Shown: positions 1 through 8,200 of the stretch, in pieces | How the letters are laid out: every line of letters begins with the position of its first letter | How positions within the stretch are numbered: position 1 is the stretch's first letter | Assembly: GCA_002482685.1 (NCBI GenBank) | Contig: DLGL01000038.1 | Span: 1 to 8,878, forward strand | Origin: Bacteriovoracaceae bacterium UBA7695 | GTDB lineage: Bacteria; Bdellovibrionota; Bacteriovoracia; Bacteriovoracales; Bacteriovoracaceae | DNA: 8,878 nt | Direction: 5' to 3' | Notes under the pieces: generated by a model | Told to the model about the DNA's origin: nothing | Databases searched by the model: none | What the model saw: the letters and a program-made list of their open reading frames with translations, nothing else | Position numbers and translations under genes: made by a program

Positions 1-1
1 T

Positions 2-379
2 TTTTTTATTGGGGCCCCAACGGATAAAGAACTCTGCGACCGCATCCGAGAGGGAATTTCAAATACAGAAAATCTCTGCGGGGGTCTTAATCTTCTGGAT
101 TCGGCCGCTCTTATGAAAAAGGCCCGGAGAGTTTTTGTAAACGATTCGGCCCCTCTGCATTTAGCATCTTGCGTGAATGCTAAAACCACTGCGATTTTTT
201 GCTCAACTGTGCCTGAATTTGGTTACACGCCCCTGGCAGATGATTCTGTGGTAGTGGATGTGGGGAATGCTCTGTCTTGCAGACCCTGCGGACTACACGG
301 TTACAAGGCCTGTCCACTAGGTCACTTTAAATGTGCTGAAGATATTGAAATTAAAAAAGTCCTAGCGACTATTTCTTAA
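2..379 (+). CDS. Glycosyltransferase family 9 (ADP-heptose:LPS heptosyltransferase-like), 3' part only
   Basis: The reading frame is open from base 2 to the TAA at 377-379, so this is the C-terminal 125 residues of a gene that begins outside the window; the internal ATG at 113 is not a real start. What is visible is the nucleotide-sugar-binding half of a GT-B fold: a 'FFIGAPTDKEL' strand-turn, then 'VFVNDSAPLHLAS', matching the GT9 'NDSG.MH.A' signature with Ala for Gly, then 'FCSTVPEFGYTPL' and a C-terminal 'CRPCGLHGYKACPLGHFKC' segment typical of WaaF/RfaF-like enzymes. Such enzymes add heptose to the LPS inner core on the cytoplasmic face of the inner membrane; the sugar used here is not provable from this fragment. 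The gene converges with the SGNH gene and overlaps its 3' end by 11 bases (369-379). No terminator with a real stem is visible between them. Confidence 0.88.
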   Translation, partial: FFIGAPTDKELCDRIREGISNTENLCGGLNLLDSAALMKKARRVFVNDSAPLHLASCVNAKTTAIFCSTVPEFGYTPLADDSVVVDVGNALSCRPCGLHGYKACPLGHFKCAEDIEIKKVLATIS

Positions 380-1340
380 GAATTTTTCCGAACCCAATTC
401 TGTTAGCACCAAACATTTCTTCCAGAACCATGGTGGAAAAATGGTGATTGGGATGATTTGAATCCATGAAATATTCAGTACTGTTGTAAGGAGCAATGGC
501 GGGAGTTTGGAAATCCCATACCACTCCGAAGACATCCACTAGCGCTGATTTAAATTTCTGATGACTGGCGTTTAAAACCGGATCATTAATAATTTTATTC
601 AGATGCTCCAGTGACAGGGGTGAGGTAAAGACCACTACGTTGAATCCGTGAGTCGTACCCAGCTCTTTAAGTGTTTTGAGATAGCCCATTCTCTTCTGAT
701 CAATTTCAAAATTTGCATAACCAAACTGAGAAACCTTTAGTTTTTTTGCCCGCTTCTCAACGATATGATCACCATCTTCCAGATAAGCGTGAAGGGCCTT
801 ACCAAAAAGATTCACCCAAATAACTTTGAAAGAATCTGCGATGGCTTCGAGTGTGAGATAGGAGTTATTAAAGAGGTTGGTCTCAAGCTCCTCTGCTGGA
901 ACTTCCTCGAGATAATTTTTAAGCGGTGAAGAAAAAAACATATCATCCGCTTTAGTCTGAGTGCTCAGTTCCTCAAACCCAAAAGAAATCAAGATGAGCT
1001 TAGGTTTATACTTAGTGAGTATGTGCCTCGTCATCGCTATATAATCTTCCGGAGTCGCACTTTGGGTTGAATAGTTATAGGACACAAGACCCGTAAGGCG
1101 GTTTAGTTCTTTGGTCATATACCGGTGAGCAGAGCTCGAACCCATGATAAAGGCAGTGTAATCCTTCTTTCCGTGCTCAACCTGATTAAACTTATTTTCC
1201 CGTGCGAAGTCCACAGCCTTAGTTTCAAAACCAAAAAGGTTATGGCCAAACTTATTGTAAGGATCAACGGCAAGGATCAACCCATAAAGGGCAGATGCAA
1301 GGAAAGTAGCTGTAAGAGCAAAAGCTAAAATAAAGCGCAT
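369..1340 (-). CDS. Membrane-anchored SGNH-like protein, DltD/AlgJ-type partner of the MBOAT
   Basis: A 323-residue protein with one N-terminal hydrophobic segment (about residues 3-24, no obvious cleavage site), which suggests an inner-membrane anchor with a periplasmic body. Two SGNH blocks can be read: 'IMGSSSAHR' at residues 65-73, with Ser69 the probable nucleophile, and 'FMDSNHPNH' at 291-299, giving an Asp293-x-x-His296 pair. Proteins of this kind (DltD, AlgJ/AlgX, PatB relatives) sit beside MBOAT acyltransferases and finish transfer of the acyl group to an extracytoplasmic polymer. It is the last gene of the run, starting 1 base after the MBOAT stop. No Shine-Dalgarno is visible, so translational coupling is likely. 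Overall similarity to true DltD is not obvious to me by eye; the role rests on the SGNH blocks, the anchor and the neighbourhood. The stop is TAG. Confidence 0.72.
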   Translation of the reverse strand: MRFILAFALTATFLASALYGLILAVDPYNKFGHNLFGFETKAVDFARENKFNQVEHGKKDYTAFIMGSSSAHRYMTKELNRLTGLVSYNYSTQSATPEDYIAMTRHILTKYKPKLILISFGFEELSTQTKADDMFFSSPLKNYLEEVPAEELETNLFNNSYLTLEAIADSFKVIWVNLFGKALHAYLEDGDHIVEKRAKKLKVSQFGYANFEIDQKRMGYLKTLKELGTTHGFNVVVFTSPLSLEHLNKIINDPVLNASHQKFKSALVDVFGVVWDFQTPAIAPYNSTEYFMDSNHPNHHFSTMVLEEMFGANRIGFGKILKK

Positions 1341-1341
1341 A

Positions 1342-2754
1342 TTAAAAATTAAAGTAGATGAATTCCGTGATCCGGTTCATTCCGAATAAACAGAAAACAA
1401 AAGCGATCCCGCAGTAAATAGCGATGCGGGTATCTGGTTTAAAAGTCTTTTCAAGTTCACTAGTGTTTCTAAATTTATAAAGCACCCAGCTTGTTCCTAA
1501 GAACATGATGATCAGAAAATAATCATCCGGGTAGAGGTAGGACCCCATCTTGAAGCCATACTCTTTTAGCGCCCCAACGGACTTAATCCCAAGCTTTGGA
1601 ACCACCACACCGGAGAGACCCATCATCCCTATCAGTACTTTTCCGGCATCCGCCAGAGTTTTAGCTCTGAAGATAACAAAGGTGATATTGATGAAATTAA
1701 AAGTGATGAACCAAGACAGCCATCCAGGAAACTTCTTTTTTTTCTTCTTACGGATATGGTTTACAACTAAGGCCGCACCATGAAGAGCTCCGTAGACTAC
1801 AAAAGTCCAACCGGCCCCGTGCCAGACTCCGGCAATAAACATCGCTAGGAAGGTAGCGATCATTGTATTGCGGAAGTTGATCTTCGGCATCGCCCGGACC
1901 AGGGGAGTGAAAATGTAGGTATTAATAAACTGACTTAAGCTCATATGCCAGCGCGACCAAAATTCAATAACGGACTTTGATTTAAAAGGAGAGTTAAAGT
2001 TATGAGGAAGTTTCACATTGAACATGTGCCCAATGCCGATGGCCATATCCGTGTAGCCACTAAAATCAAAATACAACTGAAAGGTGTAAGAAAGAGAAGT
2101 CTTCCAGGCCAGAAGAAAATCCAGAGTTGTGTGTTCGTCAAAACCGGGCTTCGCCCAGGTCGCGAAAGCTTCTGAAATAAGAACTTTTTTGGTGAGTCCA
2201 ATACAGAAAACAAAAAGACCGAGTGAAAATTGATCAAGCTTAAAGCGCTTATTCTCAGCACTCTCAATCTGTGGCATCATCATTTGATAGTGAACGATAG
2301 GTCCTGAGATGAGCTGCGGAAAAAAAGAAACAAAAACGGCGTAATCTAAAAAACTCTTCTCTTCGGCCAGCCCTTCATAAGAGTCCACCAAAAAGCCAAT
2401 CTGCTGGAGAGTATAGAAGCTTAAGCCAAGCGGCAGGGCTATTTGAGCAAAGCCCACGAGGCCTGCGTACTTAAAGAAACACAAGAGTCCTATGTTGAAA
2501 ACTAGACCCAGTTGGAACAGTGTTTTTTTCCAGCTTATGTTCTTATGTAGGTAGTGACCAATAAAATAGTTCACCACAATAGATGTCAGGAGAAGAGGAA
2601 GGTTTTTGACGTTCCAATAAGAATAGAAATAAAGTGAGGCCGCTACCAGCCAGTACTTGCCCATGGTGATTTGCTTAAAATGATTAAGCGTAAAGTAGCC
2701 CATTAAGGCCACTGGCAGAAACGCAAAGATAAAGGCGTAGGAATTAAAAAGCAT
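1342..2754 (-). CDS. MBOAT-family membrane O-acyltransferase, AlgI-like
   Basis: A 470-residue polytopic membrane protein. It opens with 'MLFNSYAFIFAFLPV', the usual opening of AlgI-type MBOATs, and ends 'FIYFNF', also AlgI-like. Family landmarks are 'FFPQLISGPIVHY' (about 144-156), 'LYFDFSGYTDMAIGIG' (227-242), 'PHNFNSPF' (250-257), 'FWSRWHMSLSQF' (265-276, His270) and 'GVWHGAGWTFVVYGALHG' (309-326) with the expected catalytic His312. MBOATs carry acyl groups across the inner membrane to an acceptor outside. DltB, the member that handles D-alanyl-DltC, is usually near 400 residues; this one is longer and looks like the alginate/peptidoglycan O-acetylation branch. Yet it starts 3 bases after a carrier-protein gene and follows an adenylation gene, which points to a carrier-bound aminoacyl donor rather than acetyl-CoA. 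A Lys run at 336-341 follows the catalytic region and is encoded over an A8 tract. The start has no clear Shine-Dalgarno. Confidence 0.9.
   Translation of the reverse strand: MLFNSYAFIFAFLPVALMGYFTLNHFKQITMGKYWLVAASLYFYSYWNVKNLPLLLTSIVVNYFIGHYLHKNISWKKTLFQLGLVFNIGLLCFFKYAGLVGFAQIALPLGLSFYTLQQIGFLVDSYEGLAEEKSFLDYAVFVSFFPQLISGPIVHYQMMMPQIESAENKRFKLDQFSLGLFVFCIGLTKKVLISEAFATWAKPGFDEHTTLDFLLAWKTSLSYTFQLYFDFSGYTDMAIGIGHMFNVKLPHNFNSPFKSKSVIEFWSRWHMSLSQFINTYIFTPLVRAMPKINFRNTMIATFLAMFIAGVWHGAGWTFVVYGALHGAALVVNHIRKKKKKKFPGWLSWFITFNFINITFVIFRAKTLADAGKVLIGMMGLSGVVVPKLGIKSVGALKEYGFKMGSYLYPDDYFLIIMFLGTSWVLYKFRNTSELEKTFKPDTRIAIYCGIAFVFCLFGMNRITEFIYFNF
1736..1743 (-). repeat. A8 homopolymer (T8 on the + strand) inside the MBOAT gene
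   Basis: Eight identical bases fall within the codons of the Lys run at residues 336-341, just after the catalytic His312 region. The frame is intact as read. A one-base slip would remove the last quarter of the protein, including several membrane segments, so this is a possible on/off site, though eight is short for phase variation. Confidence 0.5.
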
Positions 2755-2757
2755 GGA

Positions 2758-3003
2758 TTACTTGTTAAGCTTCTTTTGAATCAGCTCAACCATGTCTCCC
2801 ACATTTTTCAGGGACTGAAGCTCGCCAAGTGCAAAGCGGACTTTGTATTTGCTCTCAATCGCAGAGATAAGCTGGATGTGAGTCATTGAATCCCACTCAT
2901 CCACTTCTTCAGCTGATGTAGTACTTGTCACTACCAAATCCGGCAGTTCTAAAACGTCTTTGATGATAATTGAAACGTCCGCGAGAATGTCAGTTGCACT
3001 CAT
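2758..3003 (-). CDS. Acyl/aminoacyl carrier protein, DltC-like
   Basis: A small acidic 81-residue protein with the carrier-protein signature 'EWDSMTHIQLI' (residues 36-46). Ser39 is the expected 4'-phosphopantetheine attachment site. Length and predicted four-helix pattern fit a stand-alone DltC/ACP. It would be loaded by the adenylation enzyme encoded just upstream and would hand the thioester-bound group to the MBOAT encoded just downstream, in the cytoplasm. The start ATG overlaps the TGA of the adenylation gene (ATGA, 3000-3003), a strong sign of coupled translation, and an AAGG Shine-Dalgarno lies 7 bases upstream of the ATG. No phosphopantetheinyl transferase is encoded in the window, so activation must come from elsewhere. 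It is unlikely to be the fatty-acid ACP, because that gene normally sits with fab genes. Confidence 0.88.
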   Translation of the reverse strand: MSATDILADVSIIIKDVLELPDLVVTSTTSAEEVDEWDSMTHIQLISAIESKYKVRFALGELQSLKNVGDMVELIQKKLNK

Positions 3004-4460
3004 GATTTTGCCTTATTTTGAGATTCAATGTATTGGGCCTTGAGGAGCTTCCGGTCGACTTTACCTGAAATATTTGTTGGATAACTATCCACGAAGAAAA
3101 TCTTTTCCGGGATTTGGTAATCCAGAAGAATTTCTCCCAGGTCTTTTTTAAGTTCTTTAACGGTCTTAGTTTCTTTCAGGATAACAAAGCCAATGGTCTG
3201 GGTGTCATTGTTCGCGTCTTCAGTGGCAATAGTGACCGAGTCTTGAACATAAGAAATTCGTGTCACATAAGAATCAATATCCAGAAGATTAATCCGGAAC
3301 CCGCGGTACTTGATGGTGTCATCGTTTCTTCCCACAATGAAGTAGTCACCCTTCTCATCCATAAAGGCCAGATCTCCCGACTTGTAATAGCGCTGTCCTT
3401 CAAACTGAATAATCGCACTCGCAGTCTGCTCAGGATTATTGCAGTACTCTTTAAGCAGTTGCACACCACCCAGAAGGAGCTCGCCTCGCTCTCCAGGGCT
3501 TACAACTTTTCCATCGTTTACTATCACTGAGAATAGATTTGGCAGAGGTGTACCGATTGAGACGTTCCCATTGTTGCAATCAAAACTTTCATTAAAAGAA
3601 AATTTCTTCCCATGACTATAAACTGTGGCTTCCGTGGGACCGTAGAGGTTATAAACTTCAATAGGCTCAGGAAAATACTTCAGGCACTTTTCATAAAGCC
3701 CATGAGAGAAACGCGAGCCAGCGATAAAGAGGTATTTAAGGCACTTGTAATCCATCCGGTCGGCCACAAAGTCAGACAGAAACATATTGAGGTTATTAGG
3801 AACGGTATTCAAAGCAGAAATTCGGTAAGTTTCAATTTCATGACCGAGCTTAAAGATATTAGTCTGCCAGTTTGAAAAATAAACTTCCACATTTTTTGTC
3901 AGGAATAGCCCCACGTCTAAAAGTGAAATGTCGAAAGTAAACTCAGTCACCTGAAGCAGGCGATCCTTTGGATTTACGTTCACAAAGTAGTCCTGAGACC
4001 ACTGATAGAAATTCTCTAAGGCCTTTCTTTGAATGATGACACCTTTGGGTCTACCTGTACTTCCCGATGTAAAAAGTACATAAGCATGTGTTTCACCCGT
4101 AACTTGAGGGAGGGCCGATTCAGATGAGGTCTTATACTTCAAAATCTCAACCATCTTCTCATCAGTTAAAAGCAGCGTGAAATTTGAATCTTCCTGAATC
4201 TGCTGAACACGGTCCATTGGGTAATCAAACTTCATCGGAATATAAGGGATACCAATTTCCTGGCAAGCAAGAATGGTTAAAAAATAGCGGTAGTCTTTAT
4301 TAAGTTTGACCGCCACGGTATCAAGCGCGTGGTGATCCAGAAGGTAACTTCTGATAGTGCTATATTCGGACTTCACCTGATCCTGAGGAAGTTGAGCTCC
4401 ACTCTGATCAAAAATCTTTATATCTGAATTAAATCTTTTCTGAATAAGTTCTCTTAACAC
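3000..4460 (-). CDS. Amino-acid adenylation enzyme, DltA-like (carrier-protein ligase)
   Basis: A 486-residue stand-alone adenylation (ANL) enzyme, close to the usual DltA length. Core motifs appear in order: A3 'LFTSGSTGRPKG' (129-140), A4 'FTFDIS' (174-179) with Asp177 in the place that binds a substrate alpha-amino group, A5 'NLYGPTEATVY' (271-281), A6 'GELLLGG' (326-332), A7 'YKSGD' (359-363), A8 'GRNDDTIKYRGFRI' (377-390) and A10 'NISGKVDRK' with catalytic Lys467. It should activate an amino acid with ATP and load it on the carrier encoded next. No condensation or carrier domain is fused. By hand alignment the pocket position that is Cys in DltA ('FCGE') is Ala247 here ('IAGS'), so D-alanine is not assured. 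The start is GTG at 4458-4460, supported by AGGG 9 bases upstream; a TAG lies in frame at 4482-4484 with no ATG, GTG or TTG between. The stop overlaps the carrier start by 4 bases. Confidence 0.88.
   Translation of the reverse strand: MLRELIQKRFNSDIKIFDQSGAQLPQDQVKSEYSTIRSYLLDHHALDTVAVKLNKDYRYFLTILACQEIGIPYIPMKFDYPMDRVQQIQEDSNFTLLLTDEKMVEILKYKTSSESALPQVTGETHAYVLFTSGSTGRPKGVIIQRKALENFYQWSQDYFVNVNPKDRLLQVTEFTFDISLLDVGLFLTKNVEVYFSNWQTNIFKLGHEIETYRISALNTVPNNLNMFLSDFVADRMDYKCLKYLFIAGSRFSHGLYEKCLKYFPEPIEVYNLYGPTEATVYSHGKKFSFNESFDCNNGNVSIGTPLPNLFSVIVNDGKVVSPGERGELLLGGVQLLKEYCNNPEQTASAIIQFEGQRYYKSGDLAFMDEKGDYFIVGRNDDTIKYRGFRINLLDIDSYVTRISYVQDSVTIATEDANNDTQTIGFVILKETKTVKELKKDLGEILLDYQIPEKIFFVDSYPTNISGKVDRKLLKAQYIESQNKAKS
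3011..3014 (-). promoter_or_regulatory. Shine-Dalgarno of the carrier-protein gene
   Basis: AAGG on the minus strand, 7 bases before the ATG at 3003 and inside the end of the adenylation gene. It supports the chosen carrier-protein start and shows that the carrier can be initiated independently, which fits the need for carrier in excess over its ligase. Confidence 0.55.
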
Positions 4461-4463
4461 TAG

Positions 4464-4478
4464 ATAACACCCTGTTAT
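4464..4478 (-). promoter_or_regulatory. Small perfect hairpin presenting the Shine-Dalgarno of the adenylation gene
   Basis: The 21-base gap between the nitroreductase stop and the GTG start holds ATAACA-GGG-TGTTAT when read on the minus strand. The 6-base arms are perfectly complementary (4473-4478 with 4464-4469). The GGG loop (4470-4472), with the flanking A at 4473, is the only Shine-Dalgarno-like sequence for the GTG at 4460, 9 bases away. A ribosome ending on the nitroreductase TAG (4482-4484) would cover the hairpin, so it could couple or tune translation. The stem is short and AT-rich, so stability is doubtful. Confidence 0.45.
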
Positions 4479-4481
4479 AGT

Positions 4482-5252
4482 CTAAAGGATCTTCACAAAT
4501 TGGTTTTTAGGAAAACGGATTCTAGGACCGTACACGCCGTTCTTGGCGCGTTTCCCGGCCGAGATGACCATACAGATTTCTGACTCACTTCCAAGTTCAA
4601 GGATTTGTTTCACTCGAGAAGAGTCATAACCTTCCATTGGGCAAGAGTCGTACCCGTAGGCCGAGAATCCCATCATGATATTTTGGCAAGCAAGGGCTGT
4701 CGACTTATGGGCCCACACCCGCATGTCCGCGATGGACTTTGGCTCTCTTGGAATAGGTCGGAACAATCCAGCGATGGCCATAAAAATTCTCTTAAAGGGA
4801 CCAAAGATGCCAAAGGGACCTTGGTTGTAAACAACTGGGACGAGCTTTTGATAATAGTCCCGTACAGAGGTTGGAACTTTTTCTGTTTGTGCATCGAAGT
4901 TTTCAAGCATTTGTTTGCTGTGATTTTTCCAGTTATCGAGCTTGGCCACTGCAACGATGAGCTCTTGCGCCGTTTTTGCGGCCGGTTGGTGAAAGAGAGC
5001 TTCAATTAACCGGGCCTTTTTTACAGGATGTTTAACCCAATAGAATTCCCAGCATTGAAGGTTTGATGAATTAGGCGCCAGAAGTGCCCAGTCCAAAACT
5101 TTTTCTACGACAAAAGAGGGGACCTTTTCATCTGTATAGGCCCGCACTGATCTGCGGTTATGAACTATATTATCAAACATCTGATCATCGACATCTTTCA
5201 TGACTTCAGAATGATTTATTTCAGGAATTTTAGAGAAAATGTTGTCACTCAT
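4482..5252 (-). CDS. Nitroreductase-family FMN-dependent oxidoreductase
   Basis: A 256-residue protein with nitroreductase-fold landmarks: 'RRSVRAYTDEKVP' at 33-45, the N-terminal FMN-phosphate-binding Arg/Ser cluster; 'LLAPNSSNLQCWEF' at 57-70, matching the family 'APS..N.QPW.F' block with Cys for Pro; and 'CPMEGYDSSRVKQILEL' at 204-220 followed by 'ICMVISAGKR', the usual C-terminal half. Such enzymes are cytoplasmic FMN dimers that reduce nitro groups, quinones or enones with NAD(P)H; the natural substrate is not readable. Between the halves lies a Phe/Pro-rich hydrophobic segment (about 144-170) that could be a lid or a membrane-surface contact. The gene starts 4 bases after the SNF2 stop and ends 21 bases before the adenylation gene. 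Flavin oxidases of this fold act on carrier-bound amino acids in some peptide-synthetase pathways, but linking it to the Dlt-like genes is speculation. The ATG is the first good start after the upstream gene. Confidence 0.87.
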   Translation of the reverse strand: MSDNIFSKIPEINHSEVMKDVDDQMFDNIVHNRRSVRAYTDEKVPSFVVEKVLDWALLAPNSSNLQCWEFYWVKHPVKKARLIEALFHQPAAKTAQELIVAVAKLDNWKNHSKQMLENFDAQTEKVPTSVRDYYQKLVPVVYNQGPFGIFGPFKRIFMAIAGLFRPIPREPKSIADMRVWAHKSTALACQNIMMGFSAYGYDSCPMEGYDSSRVKQILELGSESEICMVISAGKRAKNGVYGPRIRFPKNQFVKIL

Positions 5253-5256
5253 AGTA

Positions 5257-8200
5257 TTAGCTCAACAAATGTTGAAAATCGTCCATGTTCAGTTTACCGC
5301 TAAAGTATTCATCATCATCTTCGGCCATGAGGTCACGGAAGAGCTCCCGCTTGCTCTGCTGAAGAACCAATACTTTCTCTTCCACGGATTCTTTAATAAT
5401 GGGCCGGTAAACTGTAAGTTTATTTTCTTGTCCGATACGGTGAGCTCGGTCAATGGCCTGCCTCTCAACGGCCGGATTCCACCATGGATCCATGAGGAAA
5501 ATGTAACTAGCTGCTGTTAAGTTAAGTCCAAATCCCCCTGCTTTGAGTGAGATAAGGAAAATCTGGGCATCACCATTCTGGAAAAGTTCAACCATCTCTC
5601 CACGTTTTTTAATGGTTTGTGATCCATCAATACGCGCCATCTTCCAGCCGTTCACTTTGATCTTATTTTCGATCATATCGAGATAAGTCGTGAATTGGGA
5701 GAACACCAGCGTCTTGTGACCTTCGCCGACAAGTTGTTCAAGATTCTCCATTAAAAAATCAATCTTTGTAGACTGAAGATTAGGCTGCTTCTGCCAGAGG
5801 CAAAGTTGTCTCATCTCAAGAAGAGACTTAAGAACCTCACCGTAGCGTTTAGCACCAGTTGAAATCATATTTGAGCGAACCGCATTGAGCTTGTTCTGAT
5901 AAACCTCGCGCTCTTCTGGAGAGAAATCGAGGTAAACGTGGTTTTCAATTTTTTCAGGAAGCTCTTTAAGAACCTGATCTTTTGTCCGGCGAAGAATAAA
6001 AGGCTTCACTGTTCTGCGAGCGAGGAGGCGATTTTTATTTTTAGAAGTTGATTTTACAAGCCCTAAGTCACCCCACACACCAGGAACACACAGATCCATG
6101 ATGTTATAAAATTCTGAAAGATCATTTTCAACCGGTGTACCGGTTAAACAAATGCGAAATTTTGCCTGAATCTGTCGGGCCGCATTGGCACCGAGAGAGC
6201 GGATGTTTTTTAAGTGCTGAACTTCATCAAAAATTAAAATATCAAAATTTGTTTCTGCAAAAGTTGAAAAAGATTCTTTTTTCATCAGACCATAAGAAGT
6301 CAGGATCACCTTAGCGTCTGTTTTAAACTCGCGCTCGTCACCATAATAAATGGACCAGGTAAGATCAGAAAATTTCTCTAACTCATTTTTCCAGTTATAG
6401 AGAATAGAAACCGGACAGATAATAAGGATCTTGTCGACTTTATCCTTCAGCGTTTGAAGGAGCATAATAGTTTGAAGGGTTTTACCCAAACCCATGTCAT
6501 CGGCCAGGCAGGCACCGAATTTGTGCTCATACAAAAATCGCAGCCAGTTATACCCAGCAAGCTGATAAGGGCGAGCGATTTCATCATAGCGCGGATCCAC
6601 TTCATAAGTGGGCATGTTTTCCATCGTCATGATGCTTTTGCAGAATTCTTCTTCTTCTAAAGTCAGAGCACCTTCAATACCAAGGCGCTTAAGTTCAAAC
6701 AGCTCAAAAATACGCGAGCGCTGAAGAGAGAGTCCGAATTTAGAGAGACCTTTGGCCCCAGCTTCTTTTTTCTCGCCTTCAAATTTGGTATATCTCTTCA
6801 TGAAGCGCAAAACATCTTTTTGCTCATCAGAAAGAAGAACCAGTCCCTTATTTGAAAGAAGAAAGTTATCTGTTATTTCAGCATTTTTTATAACGTCGAG
6901 GTCTTCATCTGAAACCACCAGGTCCAGTTGAAACCAATCAAGCTTATCGCGGTTTCTTTCAAAGCGGATGGAGCTCTTCCATGTCCTGACCTGTTGTTGA
7001 TCATAGAAAATAGGAATCTTCAGAGGTGCGAGGAACTGGTAGAAAGCTGCAATTCCTTCCAGGAGGTTATTCTTTGGAATCTGGAAAATGATTTTGCGGT
7101 CTTCTTTAAAATAGAATGATGTTTTAAAGCCAAGTTCTCCGAAGCTATCGAGGAAGGCCAGAAAAACTCGTCTGAATATCTTTGTACTCAGCATGAAGAC
7201 TTTTTTAAAAGTTGGATCAAAGAAAGGAATCTCGTCATCTTTCATAAGAAGATTAATCCATTCTGTCATGATTGCTTTACGTGAAGCTGAATGAAGGTAC
7301 TTCTTATGAAAGTTGGTTTCCCGGTCAAAGTCTTCAATCAGAGTTTTGAAGAAAAGGAGGGCATCATTTTTTGTTCTGAAGCTTCCCGCCCAACCTTGCT
7401 CACTCACGAAGAGTAAAAAAGGAGACGGCATAGGGACAAGTTTCTGGTCCTGAGTGAATAGTTCTAACTCAAGATTCAGAAAACTTTTTCTCGTCGAAGG
7501 ATTGATAGAGAATCGGTACTCCATATCCTCAACAGGGAATGTGTCCCAGTCTTCACCCTGAATTGACAGAGAGGCGACACCCTTAATTTTAAGCGGAAGA
7601 AAGATCCGGATATAGTCCTGAATATCTCCAATTACATCTGTCAGTTTGAGTTTACTGACGAGCTCTCTGAGTTCATTCGGAAGATCCAGGGCCTCGCCAG
7701 TTTTCCAGTTAAAGAGATAGAGGATATCAAAAAGTGAAACTTCTTTTGATTCAACACCATCTTCAATCAGGCTGAAGCGGTAAGAGAACTTATCTTCAAC
7801 ATACAAAACTTCTTTATACTCTTCGAGTTCAGTAGCAGGAATGAGGTTGATATGAAGCTGGCCTTTAAAGCGAGAAGGCGCAGGGAAGTTAACGACCTTG
7901 CGGCTCATGAGGGTGTACTGAAGGGAGCTGAAGGTGCTGTTCATTTTCGCACCAGGAAGCTGAGGGGCCGCCTTAACCAGAGTTCCGTATTTTTCAACGT
8001 GAACACCTTCGTGAGAAATATAAGAGAGCCCAAGAGGGTTTAAGCTCTGAGGATCACTCTTTCCTTCTTGCTCCATATATTTCAGAAGTAAACTGGCGGC
8101 GTGATGACAGGGCTTCTCTGCGCTCCAGAGTTTACAAGTGCACTGAGTAGTTAGGTTTGTTTTTTTGTAACTTATCTTTGATTCATAATTCGTGTTATTT

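Noticed and set aside
113..379. Short gene starting at ATG 113
   Set aside because: The same frame is open upstream to the window edge and encodes conserved GT9 sequence, so 113 is an internal Met.
373..387. Intrinsic terminator at TTCTTAAGAA plus T5
   Set aside because: The palindrome has no loop and an AT-only core apart from two C-G pairs; folding would leave about three base pairs, too weak to terminate.
3114..3530. 138-codon open frame on the + strand
   Set aside because: Lies wholly antisense to the adenylation gene, whose motifs A5-A10 leave no doubt about the coding strand; no family features.
4605..5009. 134-codon + strand frame and a 110-codon minus-strand frame at 4673-5005
   Set aside because: Both overlap the nitroreductase gene in other frames and show no recognisable motifs.
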